Positions 33,330-42,466 are shown, counted from the first letter of the stretch. The stretch is 64,000 nucleotides of DNA from Chryseobacterium paridis (GCF_016595215.1 NZ_JAENHK010000010.1:1721390-1785389), one strand, 5' to 3'. Numbers and translations are program-made. The notes: a model not told the origin generated them from the letters alone.

Positions 33330-33559
33330 AGAGAGCTTTTAATATTGGTTATGAGCTAGTAAATTTTAATCTTATAATTCACAAAAATAAAGAATAACTT
33401 TCATGTAATGGATAAAAACCAAAATAAAGGTTTACATAATCATATCCTTATAAAAATTAATTCTTAGTTCTTAAAATTAGTTAATATACGATCATCAAGG
33501 CTTGCATTCGAATTTTATCTCTTGGAAATTACCTATCTTCGCCTACAAATTTTAATCGA

Positions 33560-34735
33560 ATGAAGAAGATCGTCTCCGGATTATTTGTTTTTTTCACTGT
33601 AATTCTTTTTGCACAAGAATCTATCCAGTTTCAGGATGCACCTTTTAAAGATCTTATTGCCAAAGCCAAGAAAGAAAATAAAATCGTTTTCATAGATGCT
33701 TATGCCTCTTGGTGTGGTCCATGCAAATTGATGGAAAAAAATGTATTTACAAAAAAATCCGTTGGAAATTATTATAATGCCAATTTTGTGAATGCACGAT
33801 TCGATATGGAAAAAGGGGAAGGAAGGGAAATTGCTGCTAAGTATGGTGTTCGTTCCTATCCGACTTATTTATTCCTAAACGGAGATGGTGAATTGGTTTC
33901 GCAGAATCTTGGTTATATGGAGGAAAGTGTTTTCCTTGCAATGGCACAGGATATAAATTCCCCAAATAATAAAAAAGGCTCTTTAAAAGATCGTTTTGCC
34001 CAGGGTGAAAAAGACCCTGAGTTTTTGATCAATATTATGAAACTGAATTCGACTTCAGATTTTGAATTTGCTAAAAAAGCATCTGAAAGATATTTTGAAA
34101 ATAAAAAGAAAACTGAAGAGTTGTCCAAGGATGATATAGGGTTTTTATTATTCTTTTTAAAATCTGTGGAAGATCCTAACTATAAAGTTTTCACTGCCAG
34201 AAAAACAGATATTATCAAATACCTGCCAGAGGAAACGTATAAAGAATTTGATCATCAACTTGTATTATCAAAGGTTGTTACTCAGTCTATTGATGATAAA
34301 AATAAAAGAATCAATGATGATTATTTCCTAAAAACCGCTGAGCCTTTAGTTGGAAAATATGAAGCTTTAGTAAAGCTTAACCAAACTAAAATAAGTTATT
34401 ACGAACAAAATGAAAATTTCCCTGAGTACGAAAAAGCTGCTTTGGAATATTATAAAAATTCTGATTCCTTTGAACCCAATCAATTATTAAAAGCAGCCTG
34501 GATATTTTCTGAGCATGTGAAAAACACTTCATCATTAAAAAAGGCGGTTGAATGGGCAGAAAAATCAGTTATGAGAGGAGAAACATCTGAAAATACATTT
34601 ATACTGGCAAAACTTTATTTTTTAACAGGTAATAACGACATGGCAAAGACATATGCTGAAATGTCAAAAAACATGGCTACTCAAGCTGGCAAAGACGCCA
34701 CTTTAGCAGTAGGATTACTTAACCAAATCAAATAA
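33560..34735 (+). CDS. periplasmic thioredoxin-fold protein
   Basis: 391 residues with a signal peptide (MKKIVSGLFVFFTVILFAQE, cleavage near residue 19). Residues about 25-130 are a thioredoxin fold with the redox motif WCGPCK (about 51-56) and the cis-proline in VRSYPTYLFLNGDG. The remaining 250 residues are helical and TPR-like, unrecognised. The disulfide motif suggests thiol-disulfide exchange in the periplasm. It is first of three closely spaced plus-strand genes (7 nt and 4 nt gaps), followed by a DUF3575 barrel and a small membrane protein. A near -7 element (TATCTTCG at 33531-33538) lies upstream. Confidence 0.8.
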   Translation: MKKIVSGLFVFFTVILFAQESIQFQDAPFKDLIAKAKKENKIVFIDAYASWCGPCKLMEKNVFTKKSVGNYYNANFVNARFDMEKGEGREIAAKYGVRSYPTYLFLNGDGELVSQNLGYMEESVFLAMAQDINSPNNKKGSLKDRFAQGEKDPEFLINIMKLNSTSDFEFAKKASERYFENKKKTEELSKDDIGFLLFFLKSVEDPNYKVFTARKTDIIKYLPEETYKEFDHQLVLSKVVTQSIDDKNKRINDDYFLKTAEPLVGKYEALVKLNQTKISYYEQNENFPEYEKAALEYYKNSDSFEPNQLLKAAWIFSEHVKNTSSLKKAVEWAEKSVMRGETSENTFILAKLYFLTGNNDMAKTYAEMSKNMATQAGKDATLAVGLLNQIK

Positions 34736-34742
34736 TTTCGGT

Positions 34743-35375
34743 ATGAAATACAAAGTTTTAGCAGGTGTACTTAGCATATTTTCGCTAGGGAATTTACATG
34801 CTCAGGATCAACAGCAAACAACAGAGAAAGAAAAAAGCCTGTATGTAAAAGGCAATGCTCTTCTTCTTCCAATAGGAATTCTGAACGCAGGATTGGAATA
34901 TCAACTTAATAAGAGATATACTTTACAGGGTGATGTTCTTGTTTCTCCATGGAAGTCTTTTGGTGGCCATGAACTCCAATACTATTCTGTTTCTTTAGAA
35001 GGTAGATATTATTTTGATGAAGCTTATAAACATTGGTACGTGGGTGCTAATCTTTCAGCAGCTTCTTTTGTATTACAAAAATGGAATTATTGGGGATCTG
35101 GTACCTATACCAATGATCGCGGTGAAAAATTTGTAAAATCTAATCTTTATCAAAAAGGACTTTCCGTTATAGTCGGTGTAACTGCAGGTTATCAGTTCCA
35201 GCTTTCGGAAAACTGGAATCTGGATGTATATGCAACCGTGGGCACTTCTCAGGATTTCTATAAAGGTTATGACCGTACCACCGGAAAAAGATATGATATG
35301 GCAAAGGATTTCAATAAAAGTGGAGAGGTACTGCCTTACAGAGGTGGTATAATGATTTCTTATAAATTAAAATAA
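34743..35375 (+). CDS. DUF3575 outer membrane protein
   Basis: 210 residues with a signal peptide (cleavage after LHAQ, residue about 21). The mature protein is rich in beta strands: YVKGNALLLPIGILNAGLEY (about 35-54), LQGDVLVSPWKSFGGHELQY, then the conserved LEGRYYFDEAYKHWYVGANL of DUF3575, and GGIMISYKLK at the C-terminus. It is a small outer membrane barrel of unknown role in a domain family recalled to be common in Bacteroidota. It lies 7 nt after the thioredoxin gene, so it is part of the same transcript; that protein may help its folding, which is inference. Confidence 0.8.
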   Translation: MKYKVLAGVLSIFSLGNLHAQDQQQTTEKEKSLYVKGNALLLPIGILNAGLEYQLNKRYTLQGDVLVSPWKSFGGHELQYYSVSLEGRYYFDEAYKHWYVGANLSAASFVLQKWNYWGSGTYTNDRGEKFVKSNLYQKGLSVIVGVTAGYQFQLSENWNLDVYATVGTSQDFYKGYDRTTGKRYDMAKDFNKSGEVLPYRGGIMISYKLK

Positions 35376-35379
35376 CACA

Positions 35380-35586
35380 ATGAAACTATTTGGTAAAAAC
35401 CACCTTATCATACTTGCAATCACCTTTGTGATTCTTTTTCTTATGAATTACATTGGAAATGATGCCCCGGATAAATTACAGAGAGCAGTTATGACTGCAT
35501 TTGCAGGAGTTGTAGGTTTAACAATAGGACTTTTTATCCTTAATAAGGGTAAAAATGATAAGAATCCACCGCAAGACTTTGATTAG
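35380..35586 (+). CDS. small two-helix membrane protein
   Basis: 68 residues with two hydrophobic segments (HLIILAITFVILFLMNYIG, about residues 7-25; AVMTAFAGVVGLTIGLFILN, about 36-55) and a charged C-terminal tail (KGKNDKNPPQDFD). No family is recognised. It is 4 nt after the DUF3575 gene and overlaps by 4 nt the end of the convergent NamZ-like gene. Its place at the end of a three-gene unit and the clean membrane topology support it being real. Confidence 0.7.
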   Translation: MKLFGKNHLIILAITFVILFLMNYIGNDAPDKLQRAVMTAFAGVVGLTIGLFILNKGKNDKNPPQDFD

Positions 35587-36779
35587 TCTTCGTATACTAC
35601 ATACTGAGCCCTTAGCTTTCCGAATTTTTCCAGATCCGCTTTCCAGGAGTTTCTGATTTCATGAATTGATTGACCAGCTATAATCTGTTTTCTCAATTCA
35701 TCAGTTCCCGCTAAAGTATCAAACCATAGATTTTTAAGGAAGAAATCCTGTTGTGGATTTTTATAATTTTGATAGGCTTTAATAACCCACTCTAAATTAA
35801 GCTCCCTTAAGTCAGTAGAATAATTTGATAGATTTTCACCATAGCATAATTGTCCGTTCAGAAAGGGATCTTTTGCACCATAGTTAGGTTTTGGTGTAAA
35901 TTGATAAGGAAGATTCTTTGTCCATGGTGAACCGTATACCTGAAACGGAGTATTCGTTCCTCTTCCTACAGAAACCTGAGTTCCTTCAAAAAAACATAAA
36001 CTCGGATATAAATTGATTGCTTTATCATTGGGTAAGTTAGGAGATGGTTTATCAGAAATAGAATAACGTTGCTTCTTATGATAATTCTGCATAGGAATCA
36101 AAGTATATTTTGCCTGTACTCCATTCTTCAGCCATTTTTCACCATTAACCATTTTTCCATATTCACCGATCGTTAAGCCATACACTACAGGAACTTCATG
36201 CATCCCGACAAAACTTGTCCACTTTTTTCTTAAAACAGGACCATCTGTATATCCATCATGGGGATTTGGACGATCAAAAACCATAACCTCAACATTGTTT
36301 TCAGCTGCTGCTTCCATAAGATAGGTTAATGTCGAAATGTAGGTATAGAATCGAACACCAACATCCTGAATATCAAAAACAACAATATCAATTCCTTTAA
36401 GTTGTTCCGGCTTTGGCTTTTTATTGCTTCCATATAGAGAAACGATAGAGATACCTGTTTTTGCATCAATCCCATTTTTCACAGTCTCTCCTGCATCAGC
36501 ATTTCCTCTGAAACCATGTTCAGGGGCAAAAATAGCTTTTATTTTAATCCCATTCTTCACCAGAAAGTCAACCAAATGCGTACGATCTTTCATTAAGCCC
36601 GTTTGATTGGTAACAACACCAATGGTTTTGCCTTTTAACAACGGTAAATAGACTTCAGGCCTGTCTGCACCGGTCTTAAAATCACCTTTCGTTTGATTCT
36701 GAGAATAATATTGATTGAATACTCCTAAAAAAATTAGGCAAATAAGAAGTAAATTTTTAATTTTGAAATCTAAATTCAT
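35583..36779 (-). CDS. DUF1343 protein (NamZ-like exo-N-acetylmuramidase)
   Basis: 398 residues from ATG 36777-36779 (MNLDFKIKNLLLICLIFLGV, a signal peptide). The frame is open 78 codons further upstream, but that part overlaps the divergent gene and has no protein character. The mature part has the DUF1343 motifs GVVTNQTGLMKDRTHLVDFL, IFAPEHGFRGNADAGE (about 93-108), FDIQDVGVRFYTYISTLTYL and FDRPNPHDGYTDGPVL. The family includes NamZ, an exo-beta-N-acetylmuramidase that trims peptidoglycan fragments, so a cell-wall recycling role in the periplasm is likely. Its start codon lies 4 bp from the likely start of the divergent FtsX-like gene. Confidence 0.85.
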   Translation of the reverse strand: MNLDFKIKNLLLICLIFLGVFNQYYSQNQTKGDFKTGADRPEVYLPLLKGKTIGVVTNQTGLMKDRTHLVDFLVKNGIKIKAIFAPEHGFRGNADAGETVKNGIDAKTGISIVSLYGSNKKPKPEQLKGIDIVVFDIQDVGVRFYTYISTLTYLMEAAAENNVEVMVFDRPNPHDGYTDGPVLRKKWTSFVGMHEVPVVYGLTIGEYGKMVNGEKWLKNGVQAKYTLIPMQNYHKKQRYSISDKPSPNLPNDKAINLYPSLCFFEGTQVSVGRGTNTPFQVYGSPWTKNLPYQFTPKPNYGAKDPFLNGQLCYGENLSNYSTDLRELNLEWVIKAYQNYKNPQQDFFLKNLWFDTLAGTDELRKQIIAGQSIHEIRNSWKADLEKFGKLRAQYVVYED

Positions 36780-36783
36780 AAGC

Positions 36784-38013
36784 TTGAACTTTCCTTTATA
36801 TTTCTCTAGAAAAATAGCGTTTTCCAAAGATAACAAAAATAATCTTTCAAGGGTTATCATCTTCATAGGCAGGCTTTCTGTAGCTTTAGGAATCATTGTT
36901 TCATTAATTACGGTTTCAACAGGTTTCGGTTCAAAAAAAGCAATCAAAGAGAGACTTGCGGATTTCAGCGGACACGTTACTGTAAAATCAACACGGTCCA
37001 ATTCTTCATACAATACTTCTGTTCTTGATAAACAAGGTCTGAATATTCAAAAAATAAAAGCACTCCCGGATGTTGAAAGTGTTCAGAAGTATGCTATGGT
37101 TACAGGAATTATGCGTAATGAACATAATTTTGCAGGAATCATATTTAAAGGTGTGGGCAAAGACTTTGACAGCGCCCGTTTTAAAAAATTTTTAATCGCA
37201 GGCCGAACTCCAAGAGTGACGGAAGAAGGCTATAACCATGGGGTTACGATCTCACAAAAGATCGCTAATGACCTTCATTTAAAAGTTAAGGATAGCATCG
37301 TTACTATATTTTCAAAAGCAGATCAAAAACCTATTTATAGAAAATTCGAAGTTGTTGGGATTTACAAAACCGACATCAAAATGATCGATGAACAATTTGT
37401 AATTGGTGGGATCAATCATGTGAGAAAAATTCAGGATATGAAGCCTGATGACATCGGAGGATTGGACATTTTCTTTAAAAATGTAAACGATATTGACAGT
37501 GATTTTCCAAAAATTGAAAAGTTAATAGGATATAAAAACTATGCTGAAAAAGCAACTGAAAAATTCCCTCAAATCACAGATTGGATCAGCATATTTGACA
37601 CTAATATTGCTTTGATCATTATCATAATGCTTATCGTTGTTATCATTAATATTATCATGGTTCTTTTGATCCTTATTATTGAAAGAACAAACTCGATTGG
37701 TCTGTTAAAAACCTTAGGAGCAAGCAATTCCCAGATAAGAGCAACCTTCATTAATTATACATTGATCATTATGGTTCCCGGATTGCTTTATGGAAATATC
37801 ATAGGACTTGGCCTATTATTGTTGCAGAAGCTATTTGGAATTATAAAACTGAATCCTGAGAATTATTATGTAAGTACTGTTCCGGTAGACCTTAATCCTA
37901 TTGCAATCATTTCGATTTCAGTCGGAATTTTGATTATTTCTGCACTAGCATTGATTGTTCCAAGTTATTTGATCAGTAAAATTTCACCTGTTAAAGCCAT
38001 AAAATATAACTAG
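36784..38013 (+). CDS. FtsX-like ABC transporter permease (LolE type)
   Basis: 409 residues when started at TTG 36784-36786, giving MNFPLYFSRKIAFS, the usual opening of this family in Flavobacteriia. The frame also runs upstream to a TTG at 36715, but that would overlap the divergent gene by 65 bp. Four membrane segments are visible: VIIFIGRLSVALGIIVSLIT (about 23-42), a large periplasmic part, then three segments near the C-terminus (IALIIIIMLIVVIINIIMVL; IIMVPGLLYGNIIGLGLLLL; ISVGILIISALALIVPSYLI). The ERTNSIGLLKTLGAS coupling loop is typical of LolC/E permeases. The ATPase partner is not next to it. It probably extracts lipoproteins or a similar envelope substrate. Confidence 0.8.
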   Translation: MNFPLYFSRKIAFSKDNKNNLSRVIIFIGRLSVALGIIVSLITVSTGFGSKKAIKERLADFSGHVTVKSTRSNSSYNTSVLDKQGLNIQKIKALPDVESVQKYAMVTGIMRNEHNFAGIIFKGVGKDFDSARFKKFLIAGRTPRVTEEGYNHGVTISQKIANDLHLKVKDSIVTIFSKADQKPIYRKFEVVGIYKTDIKMIDEQFVIGGINHVRKIQDMKPDDIGGLDIFFKNVNDIDSDFPKIEKLIGYKNYAEKATEKFPQITDWISIFDTNIALIIIIMLIVVIINIIMVLLILIIERTNSIGLLKTLGASNSQIRATFINYTLIIMVPGLLYGNIIGLGLLLLQKLFGIIKLNPENYYVSTVPVDLNPIAIISISVGILIISALALIVPSYLISKISPVKAIKYN

Positions 38014-38118
38014 ACTCAAGGCAATTTATATATAAACAGAATTTATCTAAAAGCCGAAGGTATATTATATTTGGTTCATTTTACCACGATGCAAACTTCG
38101 TAAATAATTTTAAAGCCG

Positions 38119-38126
38119 TATCTTTG
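38119..38126 (+). promoter_or_regulatory. candidate -7 element upstream of the cysteine synthase-type gene
   Basis: TATCTTTG matches TAnnTTTG exactly, 20 nt upstream of the ATG at 38146. No TTG is present at the right distance (the sequence there is TTCG). The leader also carries an AAGCC/GGCTT dyad (38112-38132). Confidence 0.45.
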
Positions 38127-38145
38127 CAGGGCTTATAAATTATGT

Positions 38146-39129
38146 ATGAAATACGCAAAAAATATTCTTGAAACTATCGGAAACACACCACTAGTAAAGC
38201 TTAACAAAGTTTTAGGTGAAGATTTTCCAGCATTAGTTTTAGCCAAAGTTGAAACTTTCAACCCTGGAAATTCTGTAAAAGACAGAATGGCTCTTAAAAT
38301 GATCGAAGATGCTGAGAAAGACGGCAGATTAAAACCCGGAGGAACTATTATTGAAGGTACTTCCGGAAATACAGGAATGGGATTAGCTCTTGCAGCTATC
38401 ATCAAAGGATACAAATGTATTTTTGTAACCAATTCCAAACAATCTAAAGAAAAATGTGATATTCTTCGTGCCGTAGGAGCAGAAGTTATTGTTTGTCCAA
38501 CAGACGTGAAACCTACTGACCCTCGTTCATATTATTCAGTTTCAAAAAGATTAGCTAAAGAAACCGAAAACGGATGGTATGTTAATCAATATGATAATTT
38601 ATCCAACAGAGCAGCTCATTATGAATCTACCGCACCTGAAATCTGGGAACAGACAGAAGGAAACCTTACTCATTTTGTGGTAGGAGCAGGAACAGGAGGG
38701 ACTATTACAGGATGTGGAACGTTTTTCAAAGAAAAAAATCCAAACATAAAAGTAATTGGTATTGATACCTATGGTTCTATTTTAAAGGAGTTTCATGAAA
38801 CTGGTGAACTTCATTATGACCATGCTTACACATACATTACAGAGGGAATTGGAGAAGATATCATTCCTGAGAATTATGATATGTCTGTGATTGATCATTT
38901 TGAGAAAGTAACTGACAAAGACGGAGCTATTTATGCAAGAAAACTGGCTAAAGAAGAGGGAATTTTCTGCGGTTATTCTGCAGGAAGTGCAATGGCTGCA
39001 TTGGTACAAATGAAAGATCAGTTTACAAAAGATGATGTTGTTGTCGTTTTACTTCATGACCATGGTTCAAGATATGTAGGAAAAATCTACAATGATGAAT
39101 GGATGAAAGAAATGGGTTGGTTAGACTAG
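38146..39129 (+). CDS. PLP-dependent cysteine synthase / cystathionine beta-synthase family enzyme
   Basis: 327 residues, fold type II PLP enzyme. The PLP lysine is in NPGNSVKDRMA (about residue 46). The substrate loop is EGTSGNTGMGLA (about 70-81), the phosphate-binding loop is GAGTGGTITG (about 181-190) and the ring-nitrogen Ser is in GYSAGSAMAAL. YITEGIGEDIIPENYD resembles cystathionine beta-synthase more than CysK/CysM. The C-terminal regulatory CBS domains are missing, as in bacterial core enzymes. It makes cysteine or cystathionine from an activated serine. No cysE or sulfate genes are near. It ends with a strong terminator. Confidence 0.85.
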   Translation: MKYAKNILETIGNTPLVKLNKVLGEDFPALVLAKVETFNPGNSVKDRMALKMIEDAEKDGRLKPGGTIIEGTSGNTGMGLALAAIIKGYKCIFVTNSKQSKEKCDILRAVGAEVIVCPTDVKPTDPRSYYSVSKRLAKETENGWYVNQYDNLSNRAAHYESTAPEIWEQTEGNLTHFVVGAGTGGTITGCGTFFKEKNPNIKVIGIDTYGSILKEFHETGELHYDHAYTYITEGIGEDIIPENYDMSVIDHFEKVTDKDGAIYARKLAKEEGIFCGYSAGSAMAALVQMKDQFTKDDVVVVLLHDHGSRYVGKIYNDEWMKEMGWLD

Positions 39130-39137
39130 CAATAAAT

Positions 39138-39166
39138 AAAAATCAGAGCAAATAGCTCTGATTTTT
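39138..39166. terminator. bidirectional terminator
   Basis: A perfect 12-bp stem AAAAATCAGAGC (39138-39149) with GCTCTGATTTTT (39155-39166), loop AAATA. It sits 8 nt after the PLP enzyme and directly before the stop of the convergent membrane protein gene. Confidence 0.9.
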
Positions 39167-39691
39167 TTATTTAATATTCTTTTTCACTGCCTGTTTCAGG
39201 ATGTTATAATCTTGTTTACTCATTGATTTTTCAGGAAACATATAATTATATTTCCCTTCCAACGAAATATAATCATCATAGACATCAGCTACTTCAAAAT
39301 CCTTCCAGACACTCAATTCGTGTTGATCATTAAGATTAACGTTAAAGGTTTCATTATTAAATCTTATTTCATACACATTGGATGTTTCAAGTGACTTAAG
39401 ATACCTGTTTACTTCTTTTTTCCATCTTGATACTTTATTGATTCCTACTGAAAGATAAACCGCACAAAGAAGGAATACAAAACTGATAAAATACAAAACT
39501 CCAAAACTTTCCTTGCTCAAGCTATCCTTTATAAAAAATGTTATCAGCAAAAGAAGTACAACCACAATCGTAATAATCGTTTTACTTTTGGTAGTGGGAG
39601 AAAAAAATAAGCTTCCCTGAGTACCCCTAAAGTAAATCTCTTCAAAATCCTTTCTGTTTACATTTAGTCTGATCACTTTATCTTCGCTCAT
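39167..39691 (-). CDS. membrane protein, YcxB-like
   Basis: 174 residues, no signal peptide. It has two adjacent membrane helices (IITIVVVLLLLITFFI, about 38-53; VLYFISFVFLLCAVYLSVG, about 66-84), then a soluble C-terminal part ending in a cluster (DYNILKQAVKKNIK). The arrangement of two helices followed by a VWKDFEVADVYDDYISLEG segment is what YcxB-like proteins show, but the resemblance is loose. Alone on its strand, just downstream of cbpM by 42 bp. The role is unknown. Confidence 0.6.
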   Translation of the reverse strand: MSEDKVIRLNVNRKDFEEIYFRGTQGSLFFSPTTKSKTIITIVVVLLLLITFFIKDSLSKESFGVLYFISFVFLLCAVYLSVGINKVSRWKKEVNRYLKSLETSNVYEIRFNNETFNVNLNDQHELSVWKDFEVADVYDDYISLEGKYNYMFPEKSMSKQDYNILKQAVKKNIK

Positions 39692-39733
39692 TTTTATAAA
39701 AAATTTAATTTGTTTAAAGATTGCAAAACTAAA

Positions 39734-40036
39734 TTAAATATCTTCATATCGGGCATTTATTGCAGAAAGTTTAGTTAACAGGTCTCTGTTTTTTTGTTTA
39801 AGATCTGACATTTTTTGAAGCATTTCGTGGATAACCTCGAGGCCGGGCAGATTAATTTCAAGATCATAATGCCAATTCGTAAATCTCTCAAAAGTAGGCA
39901 AATCCTCATACATTAAATAACGGATATTATTTTCTGTCTGTACCTGCAGTAATCCATATTCAACCAGGTCATCAAAAAAAGTGATCTCTATATTGTATAT
40001 TTTTACAAGTTCTTCGCGTGATATTCTTTCTTCCAT
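39734..40036 (-). CDS. cbpM: chaperone modulator CbpM
   Basis: 100 residues, the usual length. It begins with a MerR-like winged-helix part (ISREELVKIYNIEITFFDDL, LVEYGLL; RYLMYEDLPTFERFTNWHYDL) and ends in a coiled-coil (VIHEMLQKMSDLKQKNRDLL). CbpM binds and inhibits the J-domain of CbpA. It lies 3 nt downstream of cbpA, and the two form an operon, as in other bacteria. Confidence 0.85.
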   Translation of the reverse strand: MEERISREELVKIYNIEITFFDDLVEYGLLQVQTENNIRYLMYEDLPTFERFTNWHYDLEINLPGLEVIHEMLQKMSDLKQKNRDLLTKLSAINARYEDI

Positions 40037-40039
40037 GAT

Positions 40040-40957
40040 CTAAGAATTTTTAAGTTGTTCAAAAAGTTCCTTCTGCTTCTCGGTAAGGTTGGTTGGTAAT
40101 TTGACTTCATAGGTTACAAACAGATCTCCAAAATGTCCCTCTTTTTTATATACAGGAAAACCTTTCCCTTTTAGCCTTACCGTAGCCCCGCTTTGAGTTT
40201 CAGGTTTTACTTTTAGATTAACGCTCCCATCTAATGTATTTACTTTTACATCTCCTCCCAAAACAGCTGTATAAAGGTCCACAACAACTTTAGTTTTAAG
40301 ATCATCTCCTACCCTTTCAAAATCAGGATCGGCTGAAATATTGAATGTAATGTATAAATCACCGGAAGGGCCCCCATTCGCTCCAGGATCTCCATGACCT
40401 TTTAGTTTAATCTGTTGCCCATCATAGACTCCGGCAGGAATTGTAATCCGAACCTTTTTACCATTGATCTCAAAAGTTTGCGGATGTGTTTTTGCAGCAT
40501 CTTTTAAATGCAAATTAAGTTCGGCCTGAACATCCTGACCTTTAAATTTTCCAGAAGCGCTTCCACGTGAACTTCTTCCAAAGCCTCCTCCACCTTGTCC
40601 AAACATGCTTTGGAAAAAATCTGAAAAATCTTCACCTTCTCCAAAATCAGCACCTGAGTATCCACCACCATAATTTTGATTCTGGCTTTGATATTGTCTT
40701 TGCTGTTGCTGTGCTTTTTCATACTCCTCACCATGCTTCCAGTTCTCGCCATACTTATCATATTTGCTTCTGTTTTCCGGATTGCTAAGAACCTCATTCG
40801 CTTCATTCAACTCTTTGAATTTTCGTTCAGCTTCTTTATCGTCGGGATTAAGGTCGGGGTGCAGTTTTCTAGCTTGCTTTCGGTATGCTTTTTTGATATC
40901 GTCCTGAGTTGCATTTTTATCTACGCCCAGAATTTTATAGTAGTCTATATAAGCCAT
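40040..40957 (-). CDS. cbpA: DnaJ-class co-chaperone CbpA
   Basis: 305 residues. The J domain is at residues 1-70: YYKILGVDKNATQDDIKKAY, then RKQARKLHPDLNPDDKEAE, with the HPD triad. A Gly/Phe/Gln-rich linker (QQQQRQYQSQNQNYGGGYSG; about 85-135) follows, then the DnaJ C-terminal substrate-binding domains (DVQAELNLHLKDAA; GDLYITFNISADPDFERVG; GSVNLKVKPETQSGATVRLK). The cysteine-rich zinc finger of DnaJ is absent, which makes it CbpA rather than DnaJ. It acts with DnaK in the cytoplasm. Followed at 3 nt by cbpM. Confidence 0.9.
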   Translation of the reverse strand: MAYIDYYKILGVDKNATQDDIKKAYRKQARKLHPDLNPDDKEAERKFKELNEANEVLSNPENRSKYDKYGENWKHGEEYEKAQQQQRQYQSQNQNYGGGYSGADFGEGEDFSDFFQSMFGQGGGGFGRSSRGSASGKFKGQDVQAELNLHLKDAAKTHPQTFEINGKKVRITIPAGVYDGQQIKLKGHGDPGANGGPSGDLYITFNISADPDFERVGDDLKTKVVVDLYTAVLGGDVKVNTLDGSVNLKVKPETQSGATVRLKGKGFPVYKKEGHFGDLFVTYEVKLPTNLTEKQKELFEQLKNS

Positions 40958-41029
40958 AGAAACGTTTGTTTACTCAAATTTAAAAAAATTAAGCCTGAAA
41001 ATTATACAATAATATGTTAAAAATAAGTC

Positions 41030-41037
41030 TATCTTTG
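41030..41037 (+). promoter_or_regulatory. candidate -7 element for the symporter gene
   Basis: TATCTTTG matches TAnnTTTG, 14 nt upstream of the symporter ATG at 41052, giving a very short leader. No clear TTG at -33. Confidence 0.4.
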
Positions 41038-41051
41038 ATAAAAAGCAGCGC

Positions 41052-42257
41052 ATGAAAGAGGTTTTTAAAAACTACTCAGGAATTATTTTTTTACTTTTTG
41101 GGATCATTATAGGAAGTATTATCGGCATCACTACACCTGGTATAGTTGACTATATTAAACCCCTAGGAGATATCTTCCTCAATCTACTTTTTGTAAGTGT
41201 AGTTCCACTCGTATTTTTTGCGGTTTCCAATTCAATAGCATCATTAGAGCAACAGTCCAAATTTGGAAAGATCATCGCTGTGATGTCATTTACATTTCTA
41301 TTTTTCATATTGACTGCAGCTGTTTTTACAATTATTGCCGTTTACCTTTTTCCTATGGCTCCTATTTCAGGAAGTTCACAAATCATATCTGAGGAAGCTC
41401 ATAATGAAACATGGGGCAATAGAATAGTCAGTTTCTTTACTGTAGGTGAGTTCACTGAACTGTTTTCCCGAAAAAATATGCTCGCGCTTTTAATATTTGC
41501 TTTCTTAACAGGCTTTGCTGCTAGAAAAACAGGAGAAGTTGGTCAGCCTTTCAGGCTTTTTCTTGCTTCAGGATATGAAGTAATGAAAGAACTCCTTTTG
41601 CTTGTTATGAAGCTTGCACCAATAGGTCTTGGAGCCTATTTTGCTTATCAGGTTGCCACAGTGGGACCACAGCTTTTTGGCTTTTATGGCAGGCCATTGG
41701 GTATATATTATGTTGTAGGTACTATTTATTTCTTTGTATTTTTCTCATTATATACTTTTATGGCTAATGGCAGAAAAGGTGTTAAAAGTTTCTGGACGAA
41801 TGCTCCCTATCCAACGCTCACTGCATTGAGTACTTGCAGTAGTTTTGCTACAATGCCTGCCAACTTACAGGCTGCTTCTAAAATTGGTATTCCCAGCTCG
41901 ATAGCTAATCTGGTCATTCCGATCGGTACTACCTTACATAAAAATGGTTCTTCTATATCTTCGATCATTAAAATTTATGTGGCTTTTTTAATTATTGGAA
42001 AAGACTTTTTTGAGCCATCCAATCTGATTTTAGCATTAGGAATTACTGTTTTTGTAAGTATTGTAGAAGGGGGAATTCCAAATGGAGGTTATATTGGTGA
42101 ACTTCTAATGATCTCTGTTTATAAATTACCTCATGAAGCTATTCCTGCAGTGATGATTATTGGAACATTGGTTGATCCTTTAGCTACCGTTTTAAATGCA
42201 GTAGGAAACGTCGTCGCGGCGATGTTTGTCAATCGGTTCGTGAAGGTAGACAACTGA
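41052..42257 (+). CDS. dicarboxylate/amino acid:cation symporter (SDF family)
   Basis: 401 residues. About eight membrane helices and two re-entrant loops are expected; the first loop carries the serine-rich motif ALSTCSSFATMPANLQ (about 256-271). The second is GGIPNGGYIGELLMISVY (about 340-357). The motif PIGTTLHKNGSSISS (about 285-299), where N is the cation-linked position, and MIIGTLVDPLATVLNAVGNV (about 371-390) are conserved in GltP/DctA transporters. It takes up C4-dicarboxylates or glutamate/aspartate with Na or H across the inner membrane. Single gene, divergent from cbpA. Confidence 0.9.
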   Translation: MKEVFKNYSGIIFLLFGIIIGSIIGITTPGIVDYIKPLGDIFLNLLFVSVVPLVFFAVSNSIASLEQQSKFGKIIAVMSFTFLFFILTAAVFTIIAVYLFPMAPISGSSQIISEEAHNETWGNRIVSFFTVGEFTELFSRKNMLALLIFAFLTGFAARKTGEVGQPFRLFLASGYEVMKELLLLVMKLAPIGLGAYFAYQVATVGPQLFGFYGRPLGIYYVVGTIYFFVFFSLYTFMANGRKGVKSFWTNAPYPTLTALSTCSSFATMPANLQAASKIGIPSSIANLVIPIGTTLHKNGSSISSIIKIYVAFLIIGKDFFEPSNLILALGITVFVSIVEGGIPNGGYIGELLMISVYKLPHEAIPAVMIIGTLVDPLATVLNAVGNVVAAMFVNRFVKVDN

Positions 42258-42288
42258 GAAATTATAACGCAATGAAAATTTTTTTTAG

Positions 42289-42420
42289 TCTCGCGGATTT
42301 TGCAGATTGAGCAGATCTTTATTTTTGTTACAAGATTCCAGTGATTGTGTTTTTAATAGCTTCATCTTTGAAAATAAAGAGTATACGCAATCATCTGCGC
42401 AATCCCCTAAATCTGCGAGA
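42289..42420. repeat. intergenic inverted repeat with 9-nt periodic arms
   Basis: Arms 42289-42316 and 42393-42420 are complementary over 28 nt with about six mismatches and enclose 76 nt. Each arm is built from about 9-nt units starting GCAGATT or GCGGATT. The GC-rich arms contrast with the AT-rich centre. It lies between the symporter and the DUF779 gene (convergent); a possible bidirectional terminator or interspersed repeat. Confidence 0.6.
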
Positions 42421-42466
42421 ATTCAAAGACTTTATTAATCAGTATAAATTTGAGTATCAATAAAGC

